Shown: one piece after another, positions 9,366 to 18,171 of the stretch
Layout of the letters: the number at the start of each line of letters is the position of its first letter
Numbering within the stretch: the stretch's first letter is position 1
NCBI GenBank assembly: GCA_036821485.1
Contig: DAISJM010000015.1
Span: 1 to 64,000 of the forward strand
DNA: 64,000 nucleotides
Reading direction: 5' to 3'
Source: DAISJM01 sp036821485
GTDB taxonomy: Bacteria; Verrucomicrobiota; Kiritimatiellia; CAIQIC01; JAGNIJ01
Notes under the pieces: generated by a model
The model's input: only the letters and a program-made list of their open reading frames with translations
Databases searched by the model: none
What the model was told of the DNA's origin: nothing
Translations under genes and position numbers: made by a program

Positions 9366-11087
9366 TCACGGGGTACTTGGCGGGGCTGGTTCCAGCACGC
9401 GGATATTGCGGAAGTAGCCCCCCGGTCCCCCCGCAAGGATGCCCCATCGACCCGGCCCCAGATCTGCCTCAGGCCACGAGCAAACCACGAGACCATCAAC
9501 GAGGCCTTCCAGTCCTGCATCTGTACGGCGGACCATGATTCCGTAGCCACGCTCAGGCCGGATGAGAGCTCCGCGCGCCACCATGCGATGAAGTTCCTCG
9601 CCGGATCCTTCGGCGAACATCCATGCGCTGAGTTCTCCTTGTAAACCGAAGAACTTGAAGGTGCCATCTTCCCGCACGTCAAACACGAGGCCCAGTACCT
9701 GCTTCTGCAGGAAGTCCCATCGACCAGGATTCACCGCCAATTCGACGGATATCATCTGTGGGGCGTAATTCGTGTGGGTGAATACCACTGTGTCCATCTC
9801 GTTTGCTGGGCTGAAGAATATCCACTCATTGGTTGGCGTCAGACGTCCTCCGGAGATTGACGTATTCCCGTCATCAGCAAGGACGAACGATTGAGCATCC
9901 GGCGGCACGTTGACCGGGAAGTTGGAGGGCAAGGGTTCTGCGTTGGCGGAGGCTGCCGGCGCGGGGTGTTCAGCAAAAGGCCTGGCAAGGGGGTCTCCGA
10001 TCAACAGGATCTGGAGGGGGCAACGAATAGAAAGAAAGAAACTCTCCAGGATGCTGCATCCTCGCGCTTGGTGCACATAGAAGCGTGCGGCGGGGAACTT
10101 GGTCCAGATGGCCATGGGTTCCGTGACGGTGCCTGCTGTGGCGCTGGCTCCACCGAATATCCATGCAGTGAGCTTTGTCTGATCGCTGATGTGAAAAATG
10201 CCCGCGGCGCTGGTGAGATGCTCTGCCATGCAACCGGGCAGATAGGCGTTGGCGCCATAGAGGGGATTAACCGACGCACCGCCCATCATGAACCCGAGGA
10301 TCGATCGTTCCGCGTTTGAGAACTGATCGGTGATCCGAGCGCCAACGCCAAGCGACTGGAGTTCTGCAGCAGCGGCCGGGTATTGCCATGCGCGGCAGCG
10401 GGAGCGGACGTCGTCGCTCGTGACAAAGAAGACCGTACCGGTGGGGCGCGTGCCATCCGATTCAACGCCGGAGTGGAGGCAACGAAGTATGGAATCTACA
10501 TCATTTCCGCGCGAGCCAGTGAATCCCAGCATCATGCTGGGGAGCGGCATGCGATCCTTCAGGATGTCATGGAACCAGGAAAGGGGCTGTCCTTCCGCAG
10601 CCGGACCGTTAGGCTTGTCGGGTCCTGCGAAGAATGGCGAGATGACGCTGCCCTTTGAAATCACATCGGAGTCCGGTACATGTCCTCGCACAAAGGTCAT
10701 TCCCATCAGGGACATGGGCGGATCGGTGGTAACGCGGATTGGAAAGTCCACGGAGTAAACCCATGCCAGAATCTGTGACTGTAGGCCACGCTCACGGATT
10801 GCCGTCTGAGCGGGTTCCCAAATGAAGCGCATGAAGTCTTCAGGCGATATCTGTGATTCGGGTTCAAGGATGGTGTCCGGCAGGCTGAGGTTGACCCGGT
10901 TTTCCTCGGGTATGCCGCGTAGGTTGGCGTATTCTTGGGCGATGCGCAGGGAGACGGGGGACCGGCTGTTTGCCAGCAGGAGCACCTCCCGTGGCGACTG
11001 GGCGCCGACCGTGATCGCGATCAGGAGAATGGCGATCACGTATAGAACAAGAAGCGGTTGCCGGGAACTCTCTGCTCTGTTGGTCAT
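9366..11087 (-). CDS. Secreted TIGR03790-family protein (second paralogue)
   Basis: A 573-residue protein from ATG 11087, which overlaps the stop of the upstream GT39 gene as ATGA and so suggests translational coupling. It opens with a hydrophobic segment, LLVLYVIAILLIAITVGA, acting as signal peptide or anchor. The sequence PREVLLLANSRSPVS, the run of RGIPEENRVNL and the loop with YSVDFPIRV parallel the downstream paralogue, so I assign it to TIGR03790. The second half (after about residue 390) lacks the calcium loops and resembles a beta-sandwich of laminin-G or concanavalin type. The function of the family is not known to me. Confidence 0.7.
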   Translation of the reverse strand: MTNRAESSRQPLLVLYVIAILLIAITVGAQSPREVLLLANSRSPVSLRIAQEYANLRGIPEENRVNLSLPDTILEPESQISPEDFMRFIWEPAQTAIRERGLQSQILAWVYSVDFPIRVTTDPPMSLMGMTFVRGHVPDSDVISKGSVISPFFAGPDKPNGPAAEGQPLSWFHDILKDRMPLPSMMLGFTGSRGNDVDSILRCLHSGVESDGTRPTGTVFFVTSDDVRSRCRAWQYPAAAAELQSLGVGARITDQFSNAERSILGFMMGGASVNPLYGANAYLPGCMAEHLTSAAGIFHISDQTKLTAWIFGGASATAGTVTEPMAIWTKFPAARFYVHQARGCSILESFFLSIRCPLQILLIGDPLARPFAEHPAPAASANAEPLPSNFPVNVPPDAQSFVLADDGNTSISGGRLTPTNEWIFFSPANEMDTVVFTHTNYAPQMISVELAVNPGRWDFLQKQVLGLVFDVREDGTFKFFGLQGELSAWMFAEGSGEELHRMVARGALIRPERGYGIMVRRTDAGLEGLVDGLVVCSWPEADLGPGRWGILAGGPGGYFRNIRVLEPAPPSTP

Positions 11088-12352
11088 GGTGATGTCGCCG
11101 GGCCCTTTCTCGCCATATAGGTGCTGACCACCACAATCATCAACGGAAGCAATGGAATGGAGTAGCGGGCTACAGCGTTGAGTGGCATATGGGCAGCGAA
11201 GTAGAAGAACACCAACGCAACGGGGATGATCAGCGTGGTGTCGCGGTCTTTTCGAAATGCCGTGTGACATGCGGCCATCGCGAACAGGCCGGCCAGAGGA
11301 AGCAGCATCAGTCCAATAGCAAGGCTCTTGGCCGGAGATTCGCCCAAGGTCCAGAACAGACCCGCGTTGGCAACCATCTTGCGGATGAGAATCCATGGAT
11401 GCGCGGCGTAGTTCCTCAGGCGGTTCTTGAGGAGCATGGCGTCAAAGACATAGTCACGCTCCGCGCCATGCAAGGAAGCGGGCACTTGCGCAGCGACCTC
11501 GCGGGATACCTCTGCGGCTTTTCCGCACTGCGGCGCATAGGAAAACGGGGTTTCCCAGAATCTGTCGACGATATAGTCACCGTCAAGTAGTGCGGCGCCG
11601 GTGAGAACGTGGACCGGTACGATGTGTCCGCTGACCCGCCAGTTTCGCGCAGTCCACGGCACCACAACCAGTGAAGCCGCCAGTGGAATCAACAGGGCAC
11701 GCAAGGCTGTTCGCTTCCAACCCTCCATCGACGCAACAAGCACTGGCGCTATGACGAAGAAGGGCAGAAACGTTGACTTGCACAACGTCGCGATGCCAAG
11801 GATCAATCCGGACAGCAGGAGTACACGGACGGATGGCTTGGCTAGGTACAACATCAGTGTAAGGCAGAACCCTGTCATCAGAAACATGGCAAAGATTTCC
11901 ACCCAGATACGACTCGTATACCATATCGGAATGGGATAGACCGCGAAGGCCATGGCTGCCCAGAAGGCCACGCGGCGATTCTGGAGTACCTCTGTCATCT
12001 TGAACACAAGCAACCCCGTCAGCGCCAAGAGAAAGCACTGAGCGACTTGGACCGAGCCCGGCCACCATCCCCCCGTCGCGATCAGGAGCGTGCCGACAAA
12101 GGTGGGATATGCGGGTCCGCGCGCCACCGTGGGTTCTGTGTCCGGGTAGAAGGACAGGGATCCGTTCTTCCAGAGGCCGAACCCAAGACGTCCGTATCCA
12201 TCCGGGTCCAGGACGGCGTGATGATTGGAAGCGATGTATGGATAGACGACAAAACAGAAAAACAGCGAGAATGCGAGGGCGGCAAGGAACGGCAGCCATT
12301 GGGCCGCCCGCCGCTCGTAAAATGAACCATGCTGGGAAAGTCGTTCGTTCAT
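11084..12352 (-). CDS. GT39-like membrane glycosyltransferase
   Basis: A 422-residue polytopic protein with a first membrane segment at about 20-40, then HHAVLDPDGYGRLG, where Asp49/Asp51 take the place of the usual Asp-Glu pair. Further hydrophobic segments and TSRIWVEIFAMFL agree with the ArnT/dolichyl-phosphate-mannose transferase fold. It follows the GT4 gene by 9 bp and is coupled to the next gene by an ATGA overlap. The changed acidic motif makes catalysis less certain than in the other two GT39 genes. Confidence 0.7.
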   Translation of the reverse strand: MNERLSQHGSFYERRAAQWLPFLAALAFSLFFCFVVYPYIASNHHAVLDPDGYGRLGFGLWKNGSLSFYPDTEPTVARGPAYPTFVGTLLIATGGWWPGSVQVAQCFLLALTGLLVFKMTEVLQNRRVAFWAAMAFAVYPIPIWYTSRIWVEIFAMFLMTGFCLTLMLYLAKPSVRVLLLSGLILGIATLCKSTFLPFFVIAPVLVASMEGWKRTALRALLIPLAASLVVVPWTARNWRVSGHIVPVHVLTGAALLDGDYIVDRFWETPFSYAPQCGKAAEVSREVAAQVPASLHGAERDYVFDAMLLKNRLRNYAAHPWILIRKMVANAGLFWTLGESPAKSLAIGLMLLPLAGLFAMAACHTAFRKDRDTTLIIPVALVFFYFAAHMPLNAVARYSIPLLPLMIVVVSTYMARKGPATSP

Positions 12353-12361
12353 GTGTGTCGA

Positions 12362-13639
12362 CTACATCTTCAGAGTGTACCGATTCTGAACGGAAGACAG
12401 GGTGTTCAGCAAGAGCTCAAGGTGTGTCTCGCGCTTGTAGCACTGTTCGGCTTTCTCCCGGGCGCGCTGGCCCACGGCTTTGAGCCATGTCGGATCGTCG
12501 ATCATGTTCGCCATCTTGGCCGAGAGGTCGTCCACATCGCCTGGCCTGAAAATGCGGCCGGTACGGCCGTCCTCGATCAGCGCACCGACCGAGCCGTGCC
12601 CCGATCCCAGCACCGGGGTGCCGCACGCCATACTCTCGATCACCGCGTTGGGCATGTTCTCGTAGCAGATGGATGGCAGCACGGTGAACAAAGCTCCGCG
12701 GTAGAGTGCGGCGAGATCCTCGGCAGCGACAAAGCCCCGAAAATCCACATTGGCCGCGACGCCGAGGTCTTTTGACAGCGTTCGATATTCCGCTGCGAAG
12801 GCTGTGTCCATCGAGGCTGCCAAAATCAGTTTCGGCGGGTTCTTCAGCTTCGAGTAGGCGCGCAGCAGCGTTTCGATTCCTTTGTGCGGTTCGAGGTGGC
12901 CGACATAGAGTATGTAGGGTGGCGCGCTGCCAACCACGGCGGGTGTGTCGAAGAATCGAGGAGCGACGAAGGTCGGAATGTGCACCAACTTTTCACGTGG
13001 CCAACCCGCCTCAATCATCTTCGACAGTGTGAATTCGTTGGTGATGACAAATCGATCGATGAGATCAAAGTAGCCGCGCCAGCGGTGAAAATGCATCGAG
13101 AGATAGCTGACAAGTGATGCGCCGAGGGAGCCTTTGACGCAACGGTACTTCACGCTGGGCTTGAGGTCGCCTCGGAGACAAAGCTCACAGGGCTTGCCAT
13201 CGCGCAGCAGGTGAATGGCCGGGCACATCAGGAGAAAATCACTAATACGCACAACGATGGGAATGCCGCGTTTCTTTATGCCGACGAGCAGGGAAGGCGA
13301 AAGTTTGCGCAGGAAATGAAGAATGTAAGCAACGTCAGGTTTTGCGTCGTCGACAAGGTGACCGACAGCCTGTGCCACCTCGGGTGAGTAGAAACTGCGT
13401 TCGACGGTCTTCAAGAAACTGCGGAGCGACCAGGCATGCTCGTCGAACCGGATGGCATCGGGCCCCGCCAAGGGCTGAACAAAATAGCGGGAGTACGGCG
13501 TCGGCTCGTTCTTCGAATAGTGAATGGAGAAGGGGATGATCTCGTGGCCGCGCTGCTCCAGCCCGGCCTTGACGTTGAACATATACCGCTCCGGTCCGCC
13601 GGACACGAAATAGCGGTAGTTTGCCAAAAGGATCTTCAT
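12362..13639 (-). CDS. Glycosyltransferase family 4
   Basis: Start set at ATG 13639 (MKILLANYRYF), a typical GT4 opening; the frame extends a further 7 codons. The protein is 425 residues with the GT-B layout: GGPERYM in the acceptor domain, YILYVGHLEPHKGIETL at the donor domain, and the EX7E motif ENMPNAVIE. A cysteine-rich segment, CPAIHLLRDGKPCELCLRG, sits in the N-terminal domain and recalls GT4 enzymes with a small metal-binding or structural loop. It probably transfers a hexose from a nucleotide sugar onto a lipid-linked glycan. First gene of the operon running down to 6572. Confidence 0.88.
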   Translation of the reverse strand: MKILLANYRYFVSGGPERYMFNVKAGLEQRGHEIIPFSIHYSKNEPTPYSRYFVQPLAGPDAIRFDEHAWSLRSFLKTVERSFYSPEVAQAVGHLVDDAKPDVAYILHFLRKLSPSLLVGIKKRGIPIVVRISDFLLMCPAIHLLRDGKPCELCLRGDLKPSVKYRCVKGSLGASLVSYLSMHFHRWRGYFDLIDRFVITNEFTLSKMIEAGWPREKLVHIPTFVAPRFFDTPAVVGSAPPYILYVGHLEPHKGIETLLRAYSKLKNPPKLILAASMDTAFAAEYRTLSKDLGVAANVDFRGFVAAEDLAALYRGALFTVLPSICYENMPNAVIESMACGTPVLGSGHGSVGALIEDGRTGRIFRPGDVDDLSAKMANMIDDPTWLKAVGQRAREKAEQCYKRETHLELLLNTLSSVQNRYTLKM

Positions 13640-13705
13640 AGTGATGGTCGCGTTGACCACATATTGGGGGTGCCACGACGCAAAATCAAGCGGGGGACAC
13701 CCCGT

Positions 13706-13734
13706 TTGACCCTCTCAGACGCTGGTGATATAGT
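13706..13734 (+). promoter_or_regulatory. Sigma-70-like promoter for the radical SAM gene
   Basis: TTGACC (13706-13711), a 17-bp spacer, TATAGT (13729-13734), about 22 bp ahead of ATG 13757. A purine-rich AGGA precedes the ATG. Confidence 0.6.
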
Positions 13735-13756
13735 CCCGCCCACAGGAATTCTGCCC

Positions 13757-14752
13757 ATGGAATGTGCGATCATCACGACGTATCGGTGCAACGCGAAGTG
13801 TCACATGTGTTACACATGGAAGCACCCCAGCGCGTCCAAGGAAGAGTTCTCACCGAAGATTCTCGAGTCGCTTCCCTCCGGTCAGACGAAGATCAATATT
13901 ACCGGTGGCGAGCCGACCTTGCGCGCCGACCTGCTGGACATCGTGAAGATTCTCAAGCCCAAGACATCGCGTCTCGAAATCATCAGCAACGGGTCGATGC
14001 CGGAGCGGCTGCTCGAGGTGGCGCGTCTGTACCCCGACATGACTTTTCGCATCAGCCTCGAAGGTTTGCCGGCGGTCAGCGACGACATCCGCGGGTTGAA
14101 AAATGGGTTCGACAAGGGGCTGCGCGCCCTGCTTGGGCTGATTGATCTTGGCGTGAAGGACGCGGGCATTTCCATGACCATCTCCGATGAGAATGTCGCG
14201 GACCTGCTTCCCTTCTACCAGTTTGCGGTGAGGATGGGGTTGGAGTTCACGCAGTGCGTGCCGCACAACTCGCACTACTTTCACAAGCTCGACAACCAGA
14301 TCGTGGACAAGGAGCGGTGGGGCAAGGAGATTCGGAACCTGATGCGTGCCCTGCTGACATCAAAGCGAACCAACCTGCGGCTGAAGGTCAAGGACTGGTT
14401 CCGCGCCTATTTGAATCTGGGATTGTATCTCCACGTGATTGAGGGCAAGCGGCCGCTTGCCTGCGGGGCAGGGACGGATTTCTTCTTTGTGGATCCATAC
14501 GGTGACGTGCTCCCGTGCAACGGCATGGAGGCCAAGGACGCAATGGGCAACCTCAACCAACAGACGTTCGACGAAGTCTGGAACTCGGAACGGGCGAAAG
14601 CGGTACGCAGCCGCGTCGCCTGTTGTCAGCGTGGGTGCTGGATGGTCGGCAGCGCCGTGCCTGCGATGCGAAAGCACATTGTCCGCGCGGCAACGTGGGT
14701 GTTGAAGAATAAGATCAATGCCACCTTGGGTCGCGAATTGGATCTCGCATAA
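13757..14752 (+). CDS. Radical SAM/SPASM protein
   Basis: A 331-residue enzyme. I chose ATG 13757 because the radical SAM motif begins at once: Cys11-x3-Cys15-x2-Cys18 in TTYRCNAKCHMC, which binds the 4Fe-4S cluster that reductively cleaves S-adenosylmethionine. NITGGEPTLR is the SAM-binding GGE motif. The C-terminal part (CGAGTDFFFVDPYGDVLPCNG, then CCQRGC) looks like a SPASM-type auxiliary cluster domain. The upstream open reading extension to 13436 overlaps the divergent GT4 gene and is not coding. In polysaccharide clusters such proteins may modify sugars or peptides; the substrate is unknown. Confidence 0.88.
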   Translation: MECAIITTYRCNAKCHMCYTWKHPSASKEEFSPKILESLPSGQTKINITGGEPTLRADLLDIVKILKPKTSRLEIISNGSMPERLLEVARLYPDMTFRISLEGLPAVSDDIRGLKNGFDKGLRALLGLIDLGVKDAGISMTISDENVADLLPFYQFAVRMGLEFTQCVPHNSHYFHKLDNQIVDKERWGKEIRNLMRALLTSKRTNLRLKVKDWFRAYLNLGLYLHVIEGKRPLACGAGTDFFFVDPYGDVLPCNGMEAKDAMGNLNQQTFDEVWNSERAKAVRSRVACCQRGCWMVGSAVPAMRKHIVRAATWVLKNKINATLGRELDLA

Positions 14753-14758
14753 GACCAA

Positions 14759-15943
14759 TCAGCGTTCGGCTACGGACTGATAGACTTCCTCGGTCTGCAT
14801 GGTGATTTGATCCCACGAGAATGTTTCTTCCACATAGGCCTTTCCCGCGAGGCCCTTTTTCCGCCCTTCGTTGTTAGCCAGCAGATCAGCCAGGCGCAGG
14901 CGCAAATCCTCGACGGATGCTGATTTGAAGAGGAATCCGTAGGGTGATGAGCCGTCGGCGCTTGCGCGCAGAACTTCGGCGTTTTCTGGAATGTTGCTGC
15001 ACAGCACGGGGCATGCATGGCTCAAAGCTTCGAGCAGAACGATGGGCATGCCTTCCAGTGTGGAGGGTTGCGCAACGCAGCGGGCGTTGCTGAAGGCTTC
15101 GTCCTTCTCCGCTCCATACAGCGGGCCGGTGAATACGACGCGGGGATCGCCTGCTGCGGCAGCCTGCAGCTTGGCGTAGTATTCGTCGGTATACGAACTT
15201 GAGCCTGCGATCAGCAATTTGGTGTCCGTATCGAGGCCGCGAAAGGCTTCGATCAGAAAGTGGCATCCCTTCTCCGGAACGATGCGGCCGAGAAATAGCA
15301 CGTAGTCATTTCCCTTTACGCCGAAGCGACGGATGCGATCGGGAGGTCGCGGTATGGCAGGGGCTACGCCGTTGGGAATGTACACGGTGGGTCGGTGGTA
15401 TTCCTCGGCGTAGCGTCGCTGCAGGGATTGAGAGACCACGATGGTGCGATGGGGGAAATGAACGGCGGTCCACGCGCCCGCGCGGAGCATGAGCTTGGCT
15501 GCTCCGCGCCACTTCTCGCGTTGCCAATCAAGGCCATGCACGGTGGCGACAACGCCGCGTCCTGCGAGCCGGGGAAGAAATGAGACCAGCGACGGCCCCG
15601 TGGCGTGGTAGTGTACAATGTCGTAGCCGCGCAGCACGCGGAAGCTGGCGAGCAGGGTATGAGAAATGGCTTCGAAATGTTTCGTGTAAAGCGCAGGCAG
15701 GTCGACGAGTTTGACGCCTTGGAAGGATTCAAGCCTGCGCTGGTTGTAGCGACGGCGGCAGAAGACGGTGATATCGTGGCCTCGCGCGGCCAGACGCGTG
15801 GCAATTTCCTCCACCGCTCGCTCGACACCGGAAACGTTGAGCGACGCCGGGTCGGCGGTCGGCTGCGACGAGGACTCATCCGCCCCTGGAATCTGGCCGA
15901 TGGCTCGCAGGCCGAGGAACGCTATCTTGAGGGGTTTTGTCAC
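14759..15943 (-). CDS. Glycosyltransferase family 4
   Basis: Only GTG 15943 gives a sensible start (VTKPLKIAFLGLRAIG); the open frame upstream to 16540 is arginine- and histidine-rich shadow sequence. The product is 394 residues with NVSGVERAVEEIATRLAARGH in the acceptor domain, PNGVAP, the donor-binding YVLFLGRIVPEKGCHFLIEA, and the EX7E motif EGMPIVLLE. It is a cytoplasmic, retaining GT4 enzyme for glycan assembly. It is convergent with the radical SAM gene, only 6 bp apart, and divergent from the sugar-phosphate transferase gene. No clear ribosome binding site precedes the GTG. Confidence 0.85.
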   Translation of the reverse strand: MTKPLKIAFLGLRAIGQIPGADESSSQPTADPASLNVSGVERAVEEIATRLAARGHDITVFCRRRYNQRRLESFQGVKLVDLPALYTKHFEAISHTLLASFRVLRGYDIVHYHATGPSLVSFLPRLAGRGVVATVHGLDWQREKWRGAAKLMLRAGAWTAVHFPHRTIVVSQSLQRRYAEEYHRPTVYIPNGVAPAIPRPPDRIRRFGVKGNDYVLFLGRIVPEKGCHFLIEAFRGLDTDTKLLIAGSSSYTDEYYAKLQAAAAGDPRVVFTGPLYGAEKDEAFSNARCVAQPSTLEGMPIVLLEALSHACPVLCSNIPENAEVLRASADGSSPYGFLFKSASVEDLRLRLADLLANNEGRKKGLAGKAYVEETFSWDQITMQTEEVYQSVAER

Positions 15944-16105
15944 GCTGGAGTGGCGGAACCGTAGAAGGCCGCCTGTTGTTGAAACTGGTCTTTTGGACGC
16001 ATTTCTCCTATAGTGTTGGGTCTGCCGTAAGGGATCAAGCAGAAGTGTCTCCGATGTGTTGATCCGCACGGGCGATTTGTGCGGGCCGAGAGGTATGTTG
16101 CGGAT

Positions 16106-17587
16106 ATGGCTTCCTACGCGATGGCGAGAAAAGTGCTGAACCGGGGCGGACTCGTCGTGATCGACGCCTTCCTGGTGGCCGTTGGCTTTATCCTCGCCTA
16201 TTGGTTTAGATGGTTTCTTGATCTCCCCGACGGCGTGCGACGACTTGTGGACGTCATGCCAGGTGGCGAGGTCCCGCAACTTGTTGCTCCGCTCCGTGCC
16301 TACTGGTGGATTATTCTCGACAGCGCGTTGTTCTGGCCGCTGATTTTGGACTTCCGCCGTTTCTACGATCATCCGGCGAGCGTGTCGTGGAAGAGGGCGG
16401 CCTGGATTTCCTTCCAAGCCGCAGCCATCATGCTGGCGGGTATTCTCGCGACGCTGTTTCTCTTCCGGGTTCCCTGGGTGAACCGGACGTATATCCTGAT
16501 TGCCGTAGTGTCCGTGAGCGGCCTCATTTTCCTGCGGCATTTGCTGTCGTTAACGGTTTCGCGCGCGGTGGTGAAAGTTGGTGGCGCGGCGGGCTATCCT
16601 GTGCTGATTGTTACCACACGCGCCGCCGCCGCAGACCTTGTGCAGTGGTTGCATGCCCATCCCGAGGAGTACTCCATTCCAGTCGGGTTGGTGTTGTTGG
16701 ACGATGTAGCCGGAGCCACTCCGCAGAGCGTGGGTGGTATTCCGGTCTGCGGGCAGGTCAGTGACTTGGCGCGGGTCATGCATGACCTGTCGGTGTCCGC
16801 CGTCATCATCGGATCAGCCGGGATCACATTCGATGCGGTGCGCCAGATCGTCATGGTTTGTGAGACGGAAGGCGTAGATGCATGGCTGCTGGCTGATTTT
16901 GTCCAGACGAAGACGGCGAAGGCGGTGACGGGTCTGTTTGCGGGGCGGGAGGCGCTGCTGTTTACGACATCGCCCGGGGCTGCTTGGCAGCGGGCAGCGA
17001 AGCGCATCATGGATGTCATCATTTCCTTTGTGGCCATCGTTCTGTTCTTGCCCGTGATGCTGGTGATCGCGGTCCTGATTCGCCTGACGTCGCCGGGGGC
17101 GGTGTTGTTCCGGCAGAAACGATCGGGCCTGCACGGCAAGCCGTTCACCATGCTCAAGTTTCGCTCGATGGAAACGGATGCCGAAATGCGTAAGGCGGAG
17201 CTCGATGCCTTCAACGAGATGGAAGGCCCGGTGTTCAAGATCACCAACGATCCGCGCATCACGACCATCGGTCGCGTGCTGCGGCGGTGGAGTTTGGATG
17301 AGTTGCCGCAGCTCTTCAATGTGTTGGCGGGCCACATGAGCTTGGTGGGGCCGCGGCCGCTACCCGTCTACGAAGTGGAGAAGATGAATGACCTGTCGCA
17401 CAGGCGGCGCCTCAGCATGAAGCCGGGGTTGACCTGTCTCTGGCAGGTGCGGGGGCGGAATAAGGTCCGGGATTTCAAGGAGTGGGTCCGACTTGATCTG
17501 GAGTATATCGACAACTGGTCGTTGGGTCTCGATCTCAGAATCCTGATAGAGACGCCGGTGGCGGTGCTGAAAGGAACGGGCTGCTAA
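16106..17587 (+). CDS. Polyprenyl-phosphate sugar-phosphate transferase (WbaP/EpsE type)
   Basis: A 493-residue protein from ATG 16106, with GAGAGG about 12 nt upstream. The N-terminal half has four or five membrane segments and a CoA-binding/NAD-like cytoplasmic domain. The C-terminal bacterial sugar transferase domain starts at AAKRIMDVIISFVAIVLFLPV and has FRQKRSGLHGKPFTMLKFRSM, DPRITTIGRVLRRWSLDELPQLFNVL and SLVGPRP, all family signatures including the catalytic Asp-Glu. It starts polysaccharide synthesis by moving a sugar-1-phosphate onto undecaprenyl phosphate. First gene of a plus-strand run through the exosortase pair to uxs. Confidence 0.92.
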   Translation: MASYAMARKVLNRGGLVVIDAFLVAVGFILAYWFRWFLDLPDGVRRLVDVMPGGEVPQLVAPLRAYWWIILDSALFWPLILDFRRFYDHPASVSWKRAAWISFQAAAIMLAGILATLFLFRVPWVNRTYILIAVVSVSGLIFLRHLLSLTVSRAVVKVGGAAGYPVLIVTTRAAAADLVQWLHAHPEEYSIPVGLVLLDDVAGATPQSVGGIPVCGQVSDLARVMHDLSVSAVIIGSAGITFDAVRQIVMVCETEGVDAWLLADFVQTKTAKAVTGLFAGREALLFTTSPGAAWQRAAKRIMDVIISFVAIVLFLPVMLVIAVLIRLTSPGAVLFRQKRSGLHGKPFTMLKFRSMETDAEMRKAELDAFNEMEGPVFKITNDPRITTIGRVLRRWSLDELPQLFNVLAGHMSLVGPRPLPVYEVEKMNDLSHRRRLSMKPGLTCLWQVRGRNKVRDFKEWVRLDLEYIDNWSLGLDLRILIETPVAVLKGTGC

Positions 17588-17602
17588 GCCCGGCATGCCG
17601 GA

Positions 17603-18154
17603 ATGAAATCCACGTCCAAGCCCTGTGTTTTCTTCGACCGTGACGGGATAGTGAATCACCCGCCCACGAAGGCGCGCTACGTGCGCCATTGGGGGGAGTT
17701 TGAGCTGATACCCGAGTTCATCGATGCGCTCAAGGTGGTTTCGAGAGCTGGCTATGAGGCCGTCGTGGTGACCAATCAGAAAGGCATCTCCACGGGGCAG
17801 ATGACGGCAGAGAACGTTCAACAGATTCATGACAATCTTGTCGAACTGTTGAAGAAGCATGACATTGGCCTCAGGGATATCCTGATCTGTTCAGCGGGCG
17901 ATGACCGGCATCCTCATCGGAAGCCGAACCCGGGCATGTTGATCGAGGCAGCGCGCAGGCACGATCTTGATCTTGCCCGCTCCTGGATGATCGGTGATCA
18001 GGAGAAGGATGTGGAAGCCGGGCGACGTGCAGGCTGCAAGACCGTGCTGGTTAAGGCGGGAGAGCACGCGACTGCCGCGGACCACAGACTTCAAAGCATG
18101 GGTGAGTTGGCGGACTTTCTGGAGCGACACTTGGCAGGCCATCTGAATTCCTGA
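17603..18154 (+). CDS. gmhB: HAD-IIIA phosphatase, GmhB-like
   Basis: 183 residues, the usual size for D-glycero-D-manno-heptose-1,7-bisphosphate 7-phosphatase. HAD motif I is FFDRDGIVN (nucleophile Asp12, acid/base Asp14), motif II VVTNQKGIS with the NQ typical of GmhB and HisB-N, and motif IV SWMIGDQEKD. The GmhB zinc site cysteines and histidines are incomplete here (CSAGDDRHPHRKPNPG keeps one Cys and His residues), so the substrate could be another sugar bisphosphate. It probably supplies a nucleotide-sugar precursor for the neighbouring glycan genes. It starts 15 bp after the sugar-phosphate transferase. Confidence 0.78.
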   Translation: MKSTSKPCVFFDRDGIVNHPPTKARYVRHWGEFELIPEFIDALKVVSRAGYEAVVVTNQKGISTGQMTAENVQQIHDNLVELLKKHDIGLRDILICSAGDDRHPHRKPNPGMLIEAARRHDLDLARSWMIGDQEKDVEAGRRAGCKTVLVKAGEHATAADHRLQSMGELADFLERHLAGHLNS

Positions 18155-18171
18155 AGGCCTTGAGGACAAAC

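Noticed and set aside
12990..13010. A TTTCACGTGG-like sequence considered as a parS site
   Set aside because: It matches only the centre of the parS consensus, is not a full 16-bp palindrome, and lies inside a GT4 coding region.
15944..16540. Upstream extension of the minus-strand GT4 gene
   Set aside because: It is antisense to the sugar-phosphate transferase gene and the predicted peptide is charged and featureless; the fold begins at GTG 15943.
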